IMG/VR virus record: IMGVR_UViG_3300047392_000229
Coordinates: 1 to 35,955 of that record
Length of the DNA stretch: 35,955 nt
Strand: one strand, 5' to 3'
Origin: a virus
Shown here: piece by piece, positions 30,120 to 35,891 of the stretch
Position numbering within the stretch: position 1 is the stretch's first letter
Layout: every line of letters starts with the position of its first letter
Notes under the pieces: model-generated
Seen by the model: the letters and a program-made list of their open reading frames with translations, nothing else
Told to the model about the DNA's origin: nothing
The model's database searches: none
Translations under genes and position numbers: made by a program

Positions 30120-30508
30120 CTAAAACAGAATTGTTAGACCACTTTGCGGTTAACGCAATGAAAGCCCAAATTGAAAAAATGGGTATTACAAATCCATTTT
30201 CTACTGCACAAACCGCATATCGCATGGCGGTAGAAATGTTAGAACATCGTGAACGCATTTTGCGGGAATGGCAAAAAGAACAAGAGATGCAACACAAACA
30301 GCAAAACTCTGACATTAAAGACCTTGATTTGCCGATTAGGTATCACCGATGTTTAGTGTCAGAGAATATCTTGATGAAACAAGATCTTTGCAACTGGACA
30401 GAACGAGAAGTAAGACGAATTCCAAATCTAGGCGTAAAAGGATTGCAATTTGTTAAAGAAGCAATGGTTTTGCATGGATTGAAATTTAAAGGACAACAAG
30501 ATGCTTGA
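30116..30508 (+). CDS. Phage protein fused to an RNA polymerase alpha-CTD-like domain
   Basis: 130 aa in two parts. Residues 1-50 (LLDHFAVNAMKAQIEKMGIT...AQTAYRMAVEMLEHRERIL) match a common small phage module. Residues 67-125 align by eye with the C-terminal domain of the bacterial alpha subunit: LDLPIRYHRCLVSENILMKQ, then DLCNWTEREVRRIPNLGVKG and LQFVKEAMVLHGLKF. R75, C79, G106 and K108 correspond to E. coli R265, C269, G296 and K298, which touch DNA; N268 is R and S299 is G. It may bind promoter DNA or sigma and activator surfaces and redirect host transcription. Confidence 0.75.
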   Translation: MTKTELLDHFAVNAMKAQIEKMGITNPFSTAQTAYRMAVEMLEHRERILREWQKEQEMQHKQQNSDIKDLDLPIRYHRCLVSENILMKQDLCNWTEREVRRIPNLGVKGLQFVKEAMVLHGLKFKGQQDA

Positions 30509-30668
30509 ACAAAAAAGGGACGCACCTAACAACCCTCCATATTGGGTATGTACTAACTGTAAATGGGCTTTTGAAGCATTACAGGCCGCAAATAGACATA
30601 GATGTAACAACCAAGATAAGGAAGACAATGGGCAAAGGTTCTACTCCAAGAAAATTCTCAGTAACTAA
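30501..30668 (+). CDS. 55-residue C2HC zinc-finger-like protein
   Basis: YWVCTNCKWAFEALQAANRH followed by RC supplies C17, C20, H33 and C35, a good zinc-finger spacing. The gene overlaps the previous one by 8 bases and the following one by 41 bases in another frame. It could bind DNA, RNA or protein. The zinc pattern is the main support. Confidence 0.55.
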   Translation: MLEQKRDAPNNPPYWVCTNCKWAFEALQAANRHRCNNQDKEDNGQRFYSKKILSN

Positions 30669-30828
30669 CGAAGAATACTCAAACCGATGGAACGCCATTT
30701 TCGGAAAAGATAATGACTCGCAAGAAAACAAAGAGAAAGCATTGGAATCTGATCGACCCAATACAGCACGGGATAATCGGAGCATCAATAACCCAGAGGG
30801 ACAAACTGGACAAACTCAGACTTCTTGA
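30628..30828 (+). CDS. Small conserved protein (MGKGSxPRKFSV family)
   Basis: 66 aa. GKGSTPRKFSVTNEEYSNRW and NAIFGKD match a small phage protein with the pattern GKGSxPRxxSVxxxxFxxxWDxIFG. The tail is disordered and polar. AAGGAAG lies just before the ATG. It starts within the zinc-finger-like gene and its last 116 bases overlap the next gene, so three genes are interleaved here. Confidence 0.65.
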   Translation: MGKGSTPRKFSVTNEEYSNRWNAIFGKDNDSQENKEKALESDRPNTARDNRSINNPEGQTGQTQTS

Positions 30829-31174
30829 ATACTCAGCACTAGACGCAATGATTAAAGGCTCTGGAACTATCGCTGACTGGCGAACACTGGTAGATGTGTT
30901 AAACCTGTCTGAGATGATGGCTAAAGGTGGAGTGGGTCCAGAGGTGCTTCCTGTTTGTCAAAAAGCACAGGATAGCCTTCACAAGGCCGCTATGCGTTAT
31001 CAAGAAACAAAGAAGATGGGTTTGGATGGTCAAGGAATCCAAGCGATCAGGGATTTGATTGAGTTTGCAGATCTCCAACAATCCAGTATCTCAAGGTCTG
31101 AATTTGAGAAATACATCCAGAAAACTAAGAACTACATAAAGTCTCATGGCGACAAAGTAGTAGAGATAGTTTGA
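30713..31174 (+). CDS. Conserved helical phage protein
   Basis: 153 aa. Basic start (TRKKTKRKHWNLIDPIQHGI), then helices LLEYSALDAMIKGSGTIADW, RTLVDVLNLSEMMAKGGVGP and a C-terminal IRDLIEFADLQQSSISRSEF. This pattern (DPIxxxIxGxxPL...xLxxLxxGxAxxxDWxxLxxxxNxAExLAxxGxG) is known from many phages without assigned function; it often stands near recombination or late-control genes. The stop is followed by the promoter at 31161. Confidence 0.7.
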   Translation: MTRKKTKRKHWNLIDPIQHGIIGASITQRDKLDKLRLLEYSALDAMIKGSGTIADWRTLVDVLNLSEMMAKGGVGPEVLPVCQKAQDSLHKAAMRYQETKKMGLDGQGIQAIRDLIEFADLQQSSISRSEFEKYIQKTKNYIKSHGDKVVEIV

Positions 31175-31189
31175 TTCTGTAGCTATAAT
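31161..31189 (+). promoter_or_regulatory. Promoter with TATAAT, probably leaderless
   Basis: TATAAT (31184-31189) is a perfect -10; TAGAGA (31161-31166) matches the -35 consensus at 4 of 6, with a 17-base spacer. The predicted start falls at or next to the ATG at 31197, which has no Shine-Dalgarno site. Confidence 0.6.
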
Positions 31190-31196
31190 TCAAGCC

Positions 31197-31517
31197 ATGA
31201 AACAACGTGGCGGCTCCAGAAAAGGCGCTGGTCGAAAGAAGATCAGCGAAGAGGGTAGGACTATCCGAGCAAGGGTAGCGCCTATCCATGAACAAGCATT
31301 GACCTTGGCGGGGAATGGATCTCTGTCCGAAGGAATTAGACGTTTAGCAGAAAAACATTGGAGATTGATTCATGGAGAGCCAGATAGACCCAAGCAAAGC
31401 AATTCAGTATTTGATCGATACCGCACCCTTGTACGCAAAAGCGAAAGCGGATCGCCTATTCTTGGAGGAATACAGAAAATCCAAGAAGGCTCAACTGATG
31501 AGCCAGGCAGGGACTGA
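31197..31517 (+). CDS. Small DNA-binding-type protein (GGSRKGAGRK start)
   Basis: 106 aa. KQRGGSRKGAGRKKISEEGR is a glycine/lysine start common in phage DNA-binding proteins, followed by TIRARVAPIHEQALTLAGNG and SLSEGIRRLAEKHW, which fits a ribbon-helix-helix. The last 48 residues lie in a stretch that also encodes the next gene and are polar and possibly unstructured. A separate promoter with a predicted leaderless start suggests independent, repressor-like control. Confidence 0.65.
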   Translation: MKQRGGSRKGAGRKKISEEGRTIRARVAPIHEQALTLAGNGSLSEGIRRLAEKHWRLIHGEPDRPKQSNSVFDRYRTLVRKSESGSPILGGIQKIQEGSTDEPGRD

Positions 31518-31704
31518 AGTTCTTGGAAAGCAGGAAACCTTTGCTTATGCCCATGAGGAATACATAGAAATTCTAGAAGGCATTAGAGTTGCCGTAGAGA
31601 AAGAAGAGAAGTATCGTTGGCTGATGACCGCTGCCCAAGCCCGTACTGAAGTTTGGAGAACCCAGATGTACTCTGCTCGAACCGAAGTCAGGGCAACCCA
31701 ATGA
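31372..31704 (+). CDS. Conserved phage recombination-region protein
   Basis: 110 aa. DPSKAIQYLIDTAPLYAKAK, then ADRLFLEEYRKSKKAQLMSQ, FAYAHEEYIEILEGIRVAVE and WLMTAAQARTEVWRTQ form a helical protein found beside NinG/Ref-type genes in many phages; its job is unknown. It overlaps the previous gene by 146 bases in another frame. The conserved blocks begin at its own ATG, so the overlap seems real. GGAGAG precedes the ATG. Confidence 0.7.
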   Translation: MESQIDPSKAIQYLIDTAPLYAKAKADRLFLEEYRKSKKAQLMSQAGTEVLGKQETFAYAHEEYIEILEGIRVAVEKEEKYRWLMTAAQARTEVWRTQMYSARTEVRATQ

Positions 31705-31982
31705 ACAACAAGCTGAACGCAAAGGAAAGATTACACCTTGCCCAAGTCAAATCTCTTCCCTGTTCAGTCTGTGATGCTTCAGGACCATCCGATGCTCACC
31801 ATGTCAAACAAGGTCTTCAGTACACCTGCATAGCCCTTTGCCCAGATTGCCACACCAACTCCATACTTGGGTGGCATGGACAAAAAAGAATGTGGGCAAT
31901 TAAGAAGATGGATGAGATTGATGCCCTGAACATCACAATAAAAAGACTTTTGGAAGCCCGTCAGGAAAATTCCGAATTTTGA
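31701..31982 (+). CDS. Ref-like RecA-dependent HNH nuclease
   Basis: 93 aa. VKSLPCSVCDASGPSDAHHV followed by KQGLQYTCIALCPDCHTNSI, LGWHGQKRMWAIKKMDEIDA matches the Ref/RecA-dependent nuclease family (CSVCxxxGPSxAHHxxQGxxxxCxxLCxDCHxGxxxGxHGxRxMW). C21, C24, C42 and C45 would hold zinc; HH and H50 are nuclease residues. P1 Ref cuts DNA at RecA filaments; this one probably works with the phage recombination proteins. It overlaps the previous stop (ATGA) and is the last gene of the rightward block. Confidence 0.85.
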   Translation: MNNKLNAKERLHLAQVKSLPCSVCDASGPSDAHHVKQGLQYTCIALCPDCHTNSILGWHGQKRMWAIKKMDEIDALNITIKRLLEARQENSEF

Positions 31983-32099
31983 AAAACTCAAAAGTTTCAA
32001 AAATTTTGAACTTTCAAAAATTGGTTAAAACGGGTTTCTAAAAACCAAATGACACTTTTCTCAAAATACCCCAAAAATAGGGTTTACCCTTAGTTTTTC

Positions 32100-32148
32100 G
32101 TTAGTTAGCACTCACTTACATCCTGGAGGTTAGTTGGTACTCACTAAC
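32100..32148. repeat. Two dyad repeats 29 bases apart, GTTAGT-N8-ACTWAC
   Basis: GTTAGT (32100-32105) with ACTTAC (32114-32119), and GTTAGT (32129-32134) with ACTAAC (32143-32148), each with 8 bases between the arms. The shared core is ACTCACTWAC. A related dyad, GTAAGT-ACTC-ACTTAC, lies at 32292-32307. The spacing is near three helical turns, as for operators or iterons on one DNA face. Confidence 0.55.
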
Positions 32149-32192
32149 TTAGCAGCAAAAACTGGTGCGTGAGTCGCGGTCCAGATACCCGC

Positions 32193-32206
32193 TAAAATCG
32201 ATTTTA
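32193..32206. promoter_or_regulatory. Perfect 14-base palindrome TAAAATCGATTTTA
   Basis: Exact self-complement in the non-coding gap. GCTAAAA (32191-32197) can alternatively pair with TTTTTAGC at 32213-32220. It could be a binding site or replication element. Confidence 0.45.
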
Positions 32207-32291
32207 AGGCCGTTTTTAGCTTACTTTTTCGTTTCCTAATGGTAGGTATGCGTCAACTACAAAAAATGGCTTAAATCCAAGATCCCAGGAT

Positions 32292-32307
32292 GTAAGTACT
32301 CACTTAC
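32292..32307. repeat. Third ACTCACTTAC dyad
   Basis: GTAAGT and ACTTAC are exact inverted copies with ACTC between them. The core is the same as the two dyads at 32100-32148 but the spacer is 4 bases instead of 8. Confidence 0.5.
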
Positions 32308-32358
32308 TTAAGAGACCCAAAAAAAGAGATTTTGCATCCCTTTTCTTGGATCACCTAA

Positions 32359-32520
32359 TCAGAGAGAGGGCAATAATTGCCAAAAATCCTTTGGTGAAAT
32401 GCACAAAGCTTTGGAATCGGGATCATCCAAAGATTGCACCCAGTAATGACAATCACCCTCTCCTATAACCTCATACATATCAGAATCATCCAGTAAAAGT
32501 ACCCCAATTGCCCCCTTCAT
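32359..32520 (-). CDS. 53-residue protein, last gene of second leftward block
   Basis: KGAIGVLLLDDSDMYEVIGE, then GDCHYWVQSLDDPDSKALCI and SPKDFWQLLPSL. Acidic, probably a small beta fold. The ATG at 32520 is chosen; a GTG at 32544 inside the previous gene is an alternative. The ribosome site is weak either way. No family recognised. Confidence 0.45.
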   Translation of the reverse strand: MKGAIGVLLLDDSDMYEVIGEGDCHYWVQSLDDPDSKALCISPKDFWQLLPSL

Positions 32521-32530
32521 TTGTCCAATT

Positions 32531-32779
32531 TCATTGTGCTGCACGATTGGATTCTCCTAAAAATTGATGCAATTCTGGGTTTTTTTCTTGCAATTCCAAA
32601 GCGATGTAACGCCTCAGGACCAAATCTACAGTTTCCAAATTTTCCCCTGAAAAGTACATCCCTGCTAGATCGCCAGTCTCCACGCCTATGATGTCCTGAA
32701 TGTGCTTGCAAGCCACATCTAAGGCTTCTAATGCAAGCTTAGAGACATCCTCATTGGTCATATAATGCCATGCCTTCAT
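32531..32779 (-). CDS. Conserved small protein (VxTGDLAGxxFSG)
   Basis: 82 aa. EDVSKLALEALDVACKHIQD, then IIGVETGDLAGMYFSGENLE and LVLRRYIALELQEKNPELHQ resembles a helical phage protein with the IGVxxGDxAGxxFSG pattern. Function unknown. The ATG at 32779 overlaps the previous stop (ATGA), with AGGAG upstream. A longer frame to 32848 lacks a start signal. Confidence 0.6.
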   Translation of the reverse strand: MKAWHYMTNEDVSKLALEALDVACKHIQDIIGVETGDLAGMYFSGENLETVDLVLRRYIALELQEKNPELHQFLGESNRAAQ

Positions 32780-32946
32780 TTGTCTAACTCCTCTTCTACG
32801 CCTAAATCCTCTTGAATAACTGCCATAGCGAGACAAATATCCTCCCATTTGGAATCAAATTCTTTTTCGCCTTCAGGAAGTAAGTTTTCTCTGTATGAGC
32901 AAAGGGCTTCCCAAATAATATTAATCTGTTCTTGAATATCGTGCAT
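32776..32946 (-). CDS. 56-residue acidic helical protein
   Basis: HDIQEQINIIWEALCSYREN, then LLPEGEKEFDSKWEDICLAM and an acidic end. A clean GAGGAGG site lies 7 bases before the ATG, and the stop overlaps the next gene (ATGA). Acidic and helical; no family recognised. Confidence 0.6.
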   Translation of the reverse strand: MHDIQEQINIIWEALCSYRENLLPEGEKEFDSKWEDICLAMAVIQEDLGVEEELDK

Positions 32947-32948
32947 TT

Positions 32949-33140
32949 TTAAGCCTCCTCAATATCTTTTAAAAAATCTACTCTTTGCTCATGGCATTTT
33001 TTTGCTAGTTTTAATAAATCTCTAGCGTCATCTTCATCTAATCCGTAATACTCCGAGAATCTCTCAATGGTTAAAAAGTTATTTACCCAATCAAGATAAA
33101 GATCTGCTAAATAATCTCTTAAATAAATTATCTTATTCAT
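32949..33140 (-). CDS. Small conserved phage protein (DWVNNFLTxERFxEYYGL)
   Basis: 63 aa. LRDYLADLYLDWVNNFLTIE followed by RFSEYYGLDEDDARDLLKLA matches a tiny protein common in phages and plasmids; the FxxxYGLxxDxAxxLL part looks like a helix-turn-helix fragment. Function unknown. The start overlaps the previous stop by one base. Confidence 0.65.
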   Translation of the reverse strand: MNKIIYLRDYLADLYLDWVNNFLTIERFSEYYGLDEDDARDLLKLAKKCHEQRVDFLKDIEEA

Positions 33141-33277
33141 TATTTAACCCTCACAGTAAATTCTTGAATATTGAAGTTTCTAATATCGTTTTCTTTAGCA
33201 CATTGAAGGGCTAATTCTCTTGAAGAGAAAACTGCCACAATATCGCCATCTTCAGTTAATACAAAAACTTTATTCAT
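33140..33277 (-). CDS. 45-residue protein
   Basis: NKVFVLTEDGDIVAVFSSRE, then LALQCAKENDIRNFNIQEF, a beta-beta-alpha pattern. GGGGTG precedes the ATG at 33277. A longer frame would run into the large gene upstream without a start signal. It overlaps both neighbours by a few bases. No family recognised. Confidence 0.55.
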   Translation of the reverse strand: MNKVFVLTEDGDIVAVFSSRELALQCAKENDIRNFNIQEFTVRVK

Positions 33278-34028
33278 AATGCACCCCTTTAATTTGAACA
33301 AAACCCGATTGATCCTTTTTAGCTTTACCTTTAGCATATAAAGCCACTACTACATTTTTCGGCTCAATATGTCTTACATCAGTATCATCCCCATCAATTA
33401 CTTCCCAAGATCTAAAGCTTAATGGAATATCCTCTTTTTTCTGAAAAACTACTGCTACTCTAGAATTATTGGGATTTGTTAATCCCTTAATTGATATTGG
33501 CTTTGGGGTAATACTTGAGAATGAATAGGTCAAATCGTAATTGCCTACTGTTTTGCCTTCTAGGTTTCTAGAGGGATGTTTTGTATAGTCATAAAATTGG
33601 ACATTAGGGAATAAGCTAAAAATTGTCCTATTTGGAATTACTTCATAATTTTCCCAAAGGATGTCAGATGTCCCATTAAGACGCACTAAAAGCTTTTGAT
33701 TATTTCTACTAGCCTTTTCTTGCAATTCCCAAATATCTGCACAAAGGGAAAATAAAAAGCTTTTTTGTTGGTTATACCAAAACTCAGTTTTTGATTTTCG
33801 CGCCCGCTGCACGCTATTGAACGCGCCTCTACCTGATGAATAAAGACATCCCTCCATGCATCCTGCAAGCCTTGCAAGGGGACATAGAGTGTCATCAGGG
33901 GTAAGGTATAGGATTGCAGTTAGAAAGCCCATCTTTTCGCCTTTAACTGTCTTTGTGGAGGCAGTACCTAAAAGCTTTTTATAGATGAGACCATCTTTTT
34001 TGATGATTGATTTGTATGGATTAAACAT
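33270..34028 (-). CDS. Conserved phage protein with cysteine cluster, DUF7227-like
   Basis: 252 aa. STKTVKGEKMGFLTAILYLT, then CPLARLAGCMEGCLYSSGRG, LVRLNGTSDILWENYEVIPN and VQFYDYTKHPSR are the blocks of a phage family I know as DUF7227. The spaced cysteines (CPx5GCx3C) could hold a metal or iron-sulphur cluster, and the repeated hydrophobic beta/alpha pattern suggests a barrel, loosely reminiscent of radical-SAM or Gp88-like proteins. No enzyme activity is established. The ATG at 34028 has the AGGCG leader found before other genes of this block. Confidence 0.75.
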   Translation of the reverse strand: MFNPYKSIIKKDGLIYKKLLGTASTKTVKGEKMGFLTAILYLTPDDTLCPLARLAGCMEGCLYSSGRGAFNSVQRARKSKTEFWYNQQKSFLFSLCADIWELQEKASRNNQKLLVRLNGTSDILWENYEVIPNRTIFSLFPNVQFYDYTKHPSRNLEGKTVGNYDLTYSFSSITPKPISIKGLTNPNNSRVAVVFQKKEDIPLSFRSWEVIDGDDTDVRHIEPKNVVVALYAKGKAKKDQSGFVQIKGVHYE

Positions 34029-34054
34029 ATTCACGCCTATTAAAAATTGATTGA

Positions 34055-34288
34055 TTATTTAACAGAGATTAAATGATTGTCTCTGTAGCAAGAATTGAAT
34101 GATGGAGTTCCAAGCTTGATTTCTACTGCATAGATATCGCCTTGATACTCATGCCACCAATCATTTTCTAGATTGTACTGTTTTGCATGGTTATTTAATC
34201 CTAGCTTTAAATGTTCAATAGCTAAGATTTCATTCTCATGGTATGCCTCAAATGAGAAATTCCAAGAATCAAAAATAGCTTTATACAT
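34055..34288 (-). CDS. Small conserved protein of second leftward block
   Basis: 77 aa. YKAIFDSWNFSFEAYHENEI followed by LAIEHLKLGLNNHAKQYNLE and NDWWHEYQGDIYAVEIKLG forms an alpha/beta pattern with many aromatic residues. No function known. AGGAGA lies 8 bases before the ATG. It overlaps the upstream gene by 8 bases. Confidence 0.6.
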   Translation of the reverse strand: MYKAIFDSWNFSFEAYHENEILAIEHLKLGLNNHAKQYNLENDWWHEYQGDIYAVEIKLGTPSFNSCYRDNHLISVK

Positions 34289-34553
34289 TTTTATTCTCCT
34301 CTTCAGTATCTGTTACCTCTTCAGTTTCTGCTACATCTTCAATCTGCATCCACTCTTCAATTATCTGAGTGCCACTACCTAATAATTGTGTAATTGAATC
34401 AAGAATCATTTCGGCATGATATTTATTAAAAGAATCGCTTTTAATATATGCCCTAAATGCAATTAATATCCCAAAAACTGAGTTAACCTCTTCTAATCCT
34501 TCATAAAGCATAAACTCATTTAAAAGCTTTGGATGTTCTTTAGATTTATTCAT
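34281..34553 (-). CDS. Acidic helical protein
   Basis: 90 aa. HPKLLNEFMLYEGLEEVNSV, then FGILIAFRAYIKSDSFNKYH, a helical region, and a strongly acidic tail (EDVAETEEVTDTEEENK). GGGAGG lies 4 bases before the ATG at 34553. The acidic tail could mimic DNA, but that is only a charge-based guess. No family recognised. Confidence 0.6.
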   Translation of the reverse strand: MNKSKEHPKLLNEFMLYEGLEEVNSVFGILIAFRAYIKSDSFNKYHAEMILDSITQLLGSGTQIIEEWMQIEDVAETEEVTDTEEENKNV

Positions 34554-34747
34554 TATGCCTCCCAAGGGTTTTTAATATCTTTAGAAATTACCTCATAACC
34601 CAGTTGTTTAATGAGTTTAATAGCTTGATATGAGAGGGTTTTTGTTTTTGCTAATTCTGCAAATGTTTTTGCTTTATCGCATACAGGATAAAAGAGATAG
34701 CCTCCGTAGGCTTTATCTACTTGAATAGTGATTGTGAGTTTTTCCAT
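34553..34747 (-). CDS. Small protein, type II toxin-antitoxin-like length
   Basis: 64 aa. EKLTITIQVDKAYGGYLFYP, then VCDKAKTFAELAKTKTLSYQ and AIKLIKQLGYEVI. A beta strand pair followed by two helices, a layout also seen in small nucleic-acid-binding proteins. The leader has the shared AAAAGGCGT motif. No family recognised. Confidence 0.55.
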   Translation of the reverse strand: MEKLTITIQVDKAYGGYLFYPVCDKAKTFAELAKTKTLSYQAIKLIKQLGYEVISKDIKNPWEA

Positions 34748-34759
34748 GATTAACGCCTT

Positions 34760-35251
34760 TTAAATTAATTGATATTTGTTAGGGTGATTCTTTTCAAGAT
34801 AGTTAATAACTACCTTTTGATCTAATGTGTTTAATACACTAAATGTATATTTATCATCACCTTCCAATTTAAATGGAGTACCTCTTTTCTTTGCATTGGC
34901 TACTTTTTTATCAAAGTTAGCTTGACTAATTAGCTCTTCAATAAAAAGTGAGGGATCCATGTGGATCATCTCGCCTAGGCAATCCCATTTGGGAAGGGTT
35001 TTGCAAAAGGCATCAAGCTTTGCATAGTTAGGGGTTACCCAATGGCGAAACTGCTTATTTGCCTCTTTGTCATAGTAGCCATCAATCTCTACCTTTGGAG
35101 AGTTGTCATCTAGGGTCATTATTTGGGTTTCGCCTCCTACGCCTTCATTCAGGACTAAGGCAATCTTGTTTCCATCACAGTAGAGAGTGCAGGAATAGCC
35201 TCCGCCATCGTGAGTGTTCCAAGTCTTAAGATTTTTGATTGTGTAGTTCAT
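34760..35251 (-). CDS. Conserved phage protein of second leftward block
   Basis: 163 aa. YTIKNLKTWNTHDGGGYSCT, then LYCDGNKIALVLNEGVGGET, FRHWVTPNYAKLDAFCKTLP and FIEELISQANFDKKVANAKK form a pattern I have seen in phages and bacteria without a function. The first half is beta-rich and the second helical with a basic KKR segment. The repeated leader TTTAATAGGCGT lies before the ATG. Confidence 0.65.
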   Translation of the reverse strand: MNYTIKNLKTWNTHDGGGYSCTLYCDGNKIALVLNEGVGGETQIMTLDDNSPKVEIDGYYDKEANKQFRHWVTPNYAKLDAFCKTLPKWDCLGEMIHMDPSLFIEELISQANFDKKVANAKKRGTPFKLEGDDKYTFSVLNTLDQKVVINYLEKNHPNKYQLI

Positions 35252-35284
35252 GTTTACGCCTATTAAAAAAGAAAAGAAAAAAGC

Positions 35285-35389
35285 TTATTTCCAAAGGATG
35301 TCAAAGTAAGCTAGAAGCCCAAAACAAAGGGCTAGACCCAATCCAATAGCTACTAGAAGGTCTAAGAGGTTTTCTTTGAAGTCTGTCAT
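35285..35389 (-). CDS. 34-residue membrane peptide, first gene of the leftward block
   Basis: After TDFKENLL there is one hydrophobic span (DLLVAIGLGLALCFGLLAYF) and a DILWK end. The AAAAGGCGT leader before the ATG is shared with three other genes of this block, the best evidence that it is translated. It could change the host membrane early in infection. No family recognised. Confidence 0.6.
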   Translation of the reverse strand: MTDFKENLLDLLVAIGLGLALCFGLLAYFDILWK

Positions 35390-35410
35390 ATGTACGCCTT
35401 TTAAGTTGAT

Positions 35411-35427
35411 GTACTCCAATTGAGTAC
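35411..35427. promoter_or_regulatory. Operator-like dyad GTACTC-N5-GAGTAC
   Basis: Perfect 6-base arms around CAATT, about 22 bases before the first gene of the leftward block. The position fits an operator overlapping its promoter or leader. Confidence 0.5.
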
Positions 35428-35462
35428 AGGGATAGGGTAACAGATCTACAGTAGCTGCCCAT

Positions 35463-35476
35463 TAGGACAAACCCTA
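35463..35476. promoter_or_regulatory. Shared motif TAGGACAAACCCTA, second copy
   Basis: Exact copy of 24414-24427. It lies 74 bases upstream of the first gene (35389) of this leftward block. Confidence 0.55.
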
Positions 35477-35724
35477 GGTTTTGCATTTATTTTCATTTGA
35501 TTTTGTAGCCACAATTAGATCTCGGAAATAAAGGGATAACCCATCACTAGGGCTTCTACTCTTATAAGGGATTAGATAGGGGTTAACAGAGGGATAGATA
35601 AGAATAGAGGGATTAGGTAAACAGTAAAAGAAAACCTATAAAGAAATCTTTTAGACACTCCTACAAATACATCCTTTGCGCTTATGAGACAAACTATGCA
35701 AAATATGCATAACCTCAGGACCTA

Positions 35725-35875
35725 GGGTTTCTACTACTGTATGGAAGGCCAGGCTGCAGGGATGTACAGTACTGGACCAACATACAGTAGGGTTTACCCT
35801 AGCCAGGGTTTCTACCTAGGGGTTTACCCTTAAGGGTTTCTACGTAAGGGTAGGGTTTACCAGTAAGGGTTTACC
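35725..35875 (+). repeat. Seven GGGTTTCTAC / GGGTTTACC repeats
   Basis: GGGTTTCTAC lies at 35725, 35806 and 35834; GGGTTTACCCT at 35790 and 35820; GGGTTTACC at 35853 and 35867. All are in one orientation and the two forms alternate in the middle part. GGGTTTACCCT and GGGTTTCTA also occur once each at 32080 and 32032. The array looks like iterons or a row of operators. Confidence 0.75.
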
Positions 35876-35891
35876 CCCCCTTGAGGTAAAA

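Larger units (their letters stand above)
31983..32358. other. Non-coding region with dyads, possible origin or control region
   Basis: No gene is visible in this gap between two convergent gene blocks. It starts with an A/T-rich imperfect palindrome (AAAGTTTC...GAACTTTC, about 31991-32015) and holds GGGTTTCTA (32032-32040) and GGGTTTACCCT (32080-32090), the same motifs as near the genome join. Three dyads with ACTCACTWAC follow, then the perfect palindrome TAAAATCGATTTTA (32193-32206). No T-tailed terminator hairpin was found, which is odd for a convergent gap. Confidence 0.55.

Noticed and set aside
35725-35875. CRISPR-like array
   Set aside because: Repeat units are about 10 bases with irregular spacing, far from repeat-spacer geometry, and there are no cas genes.
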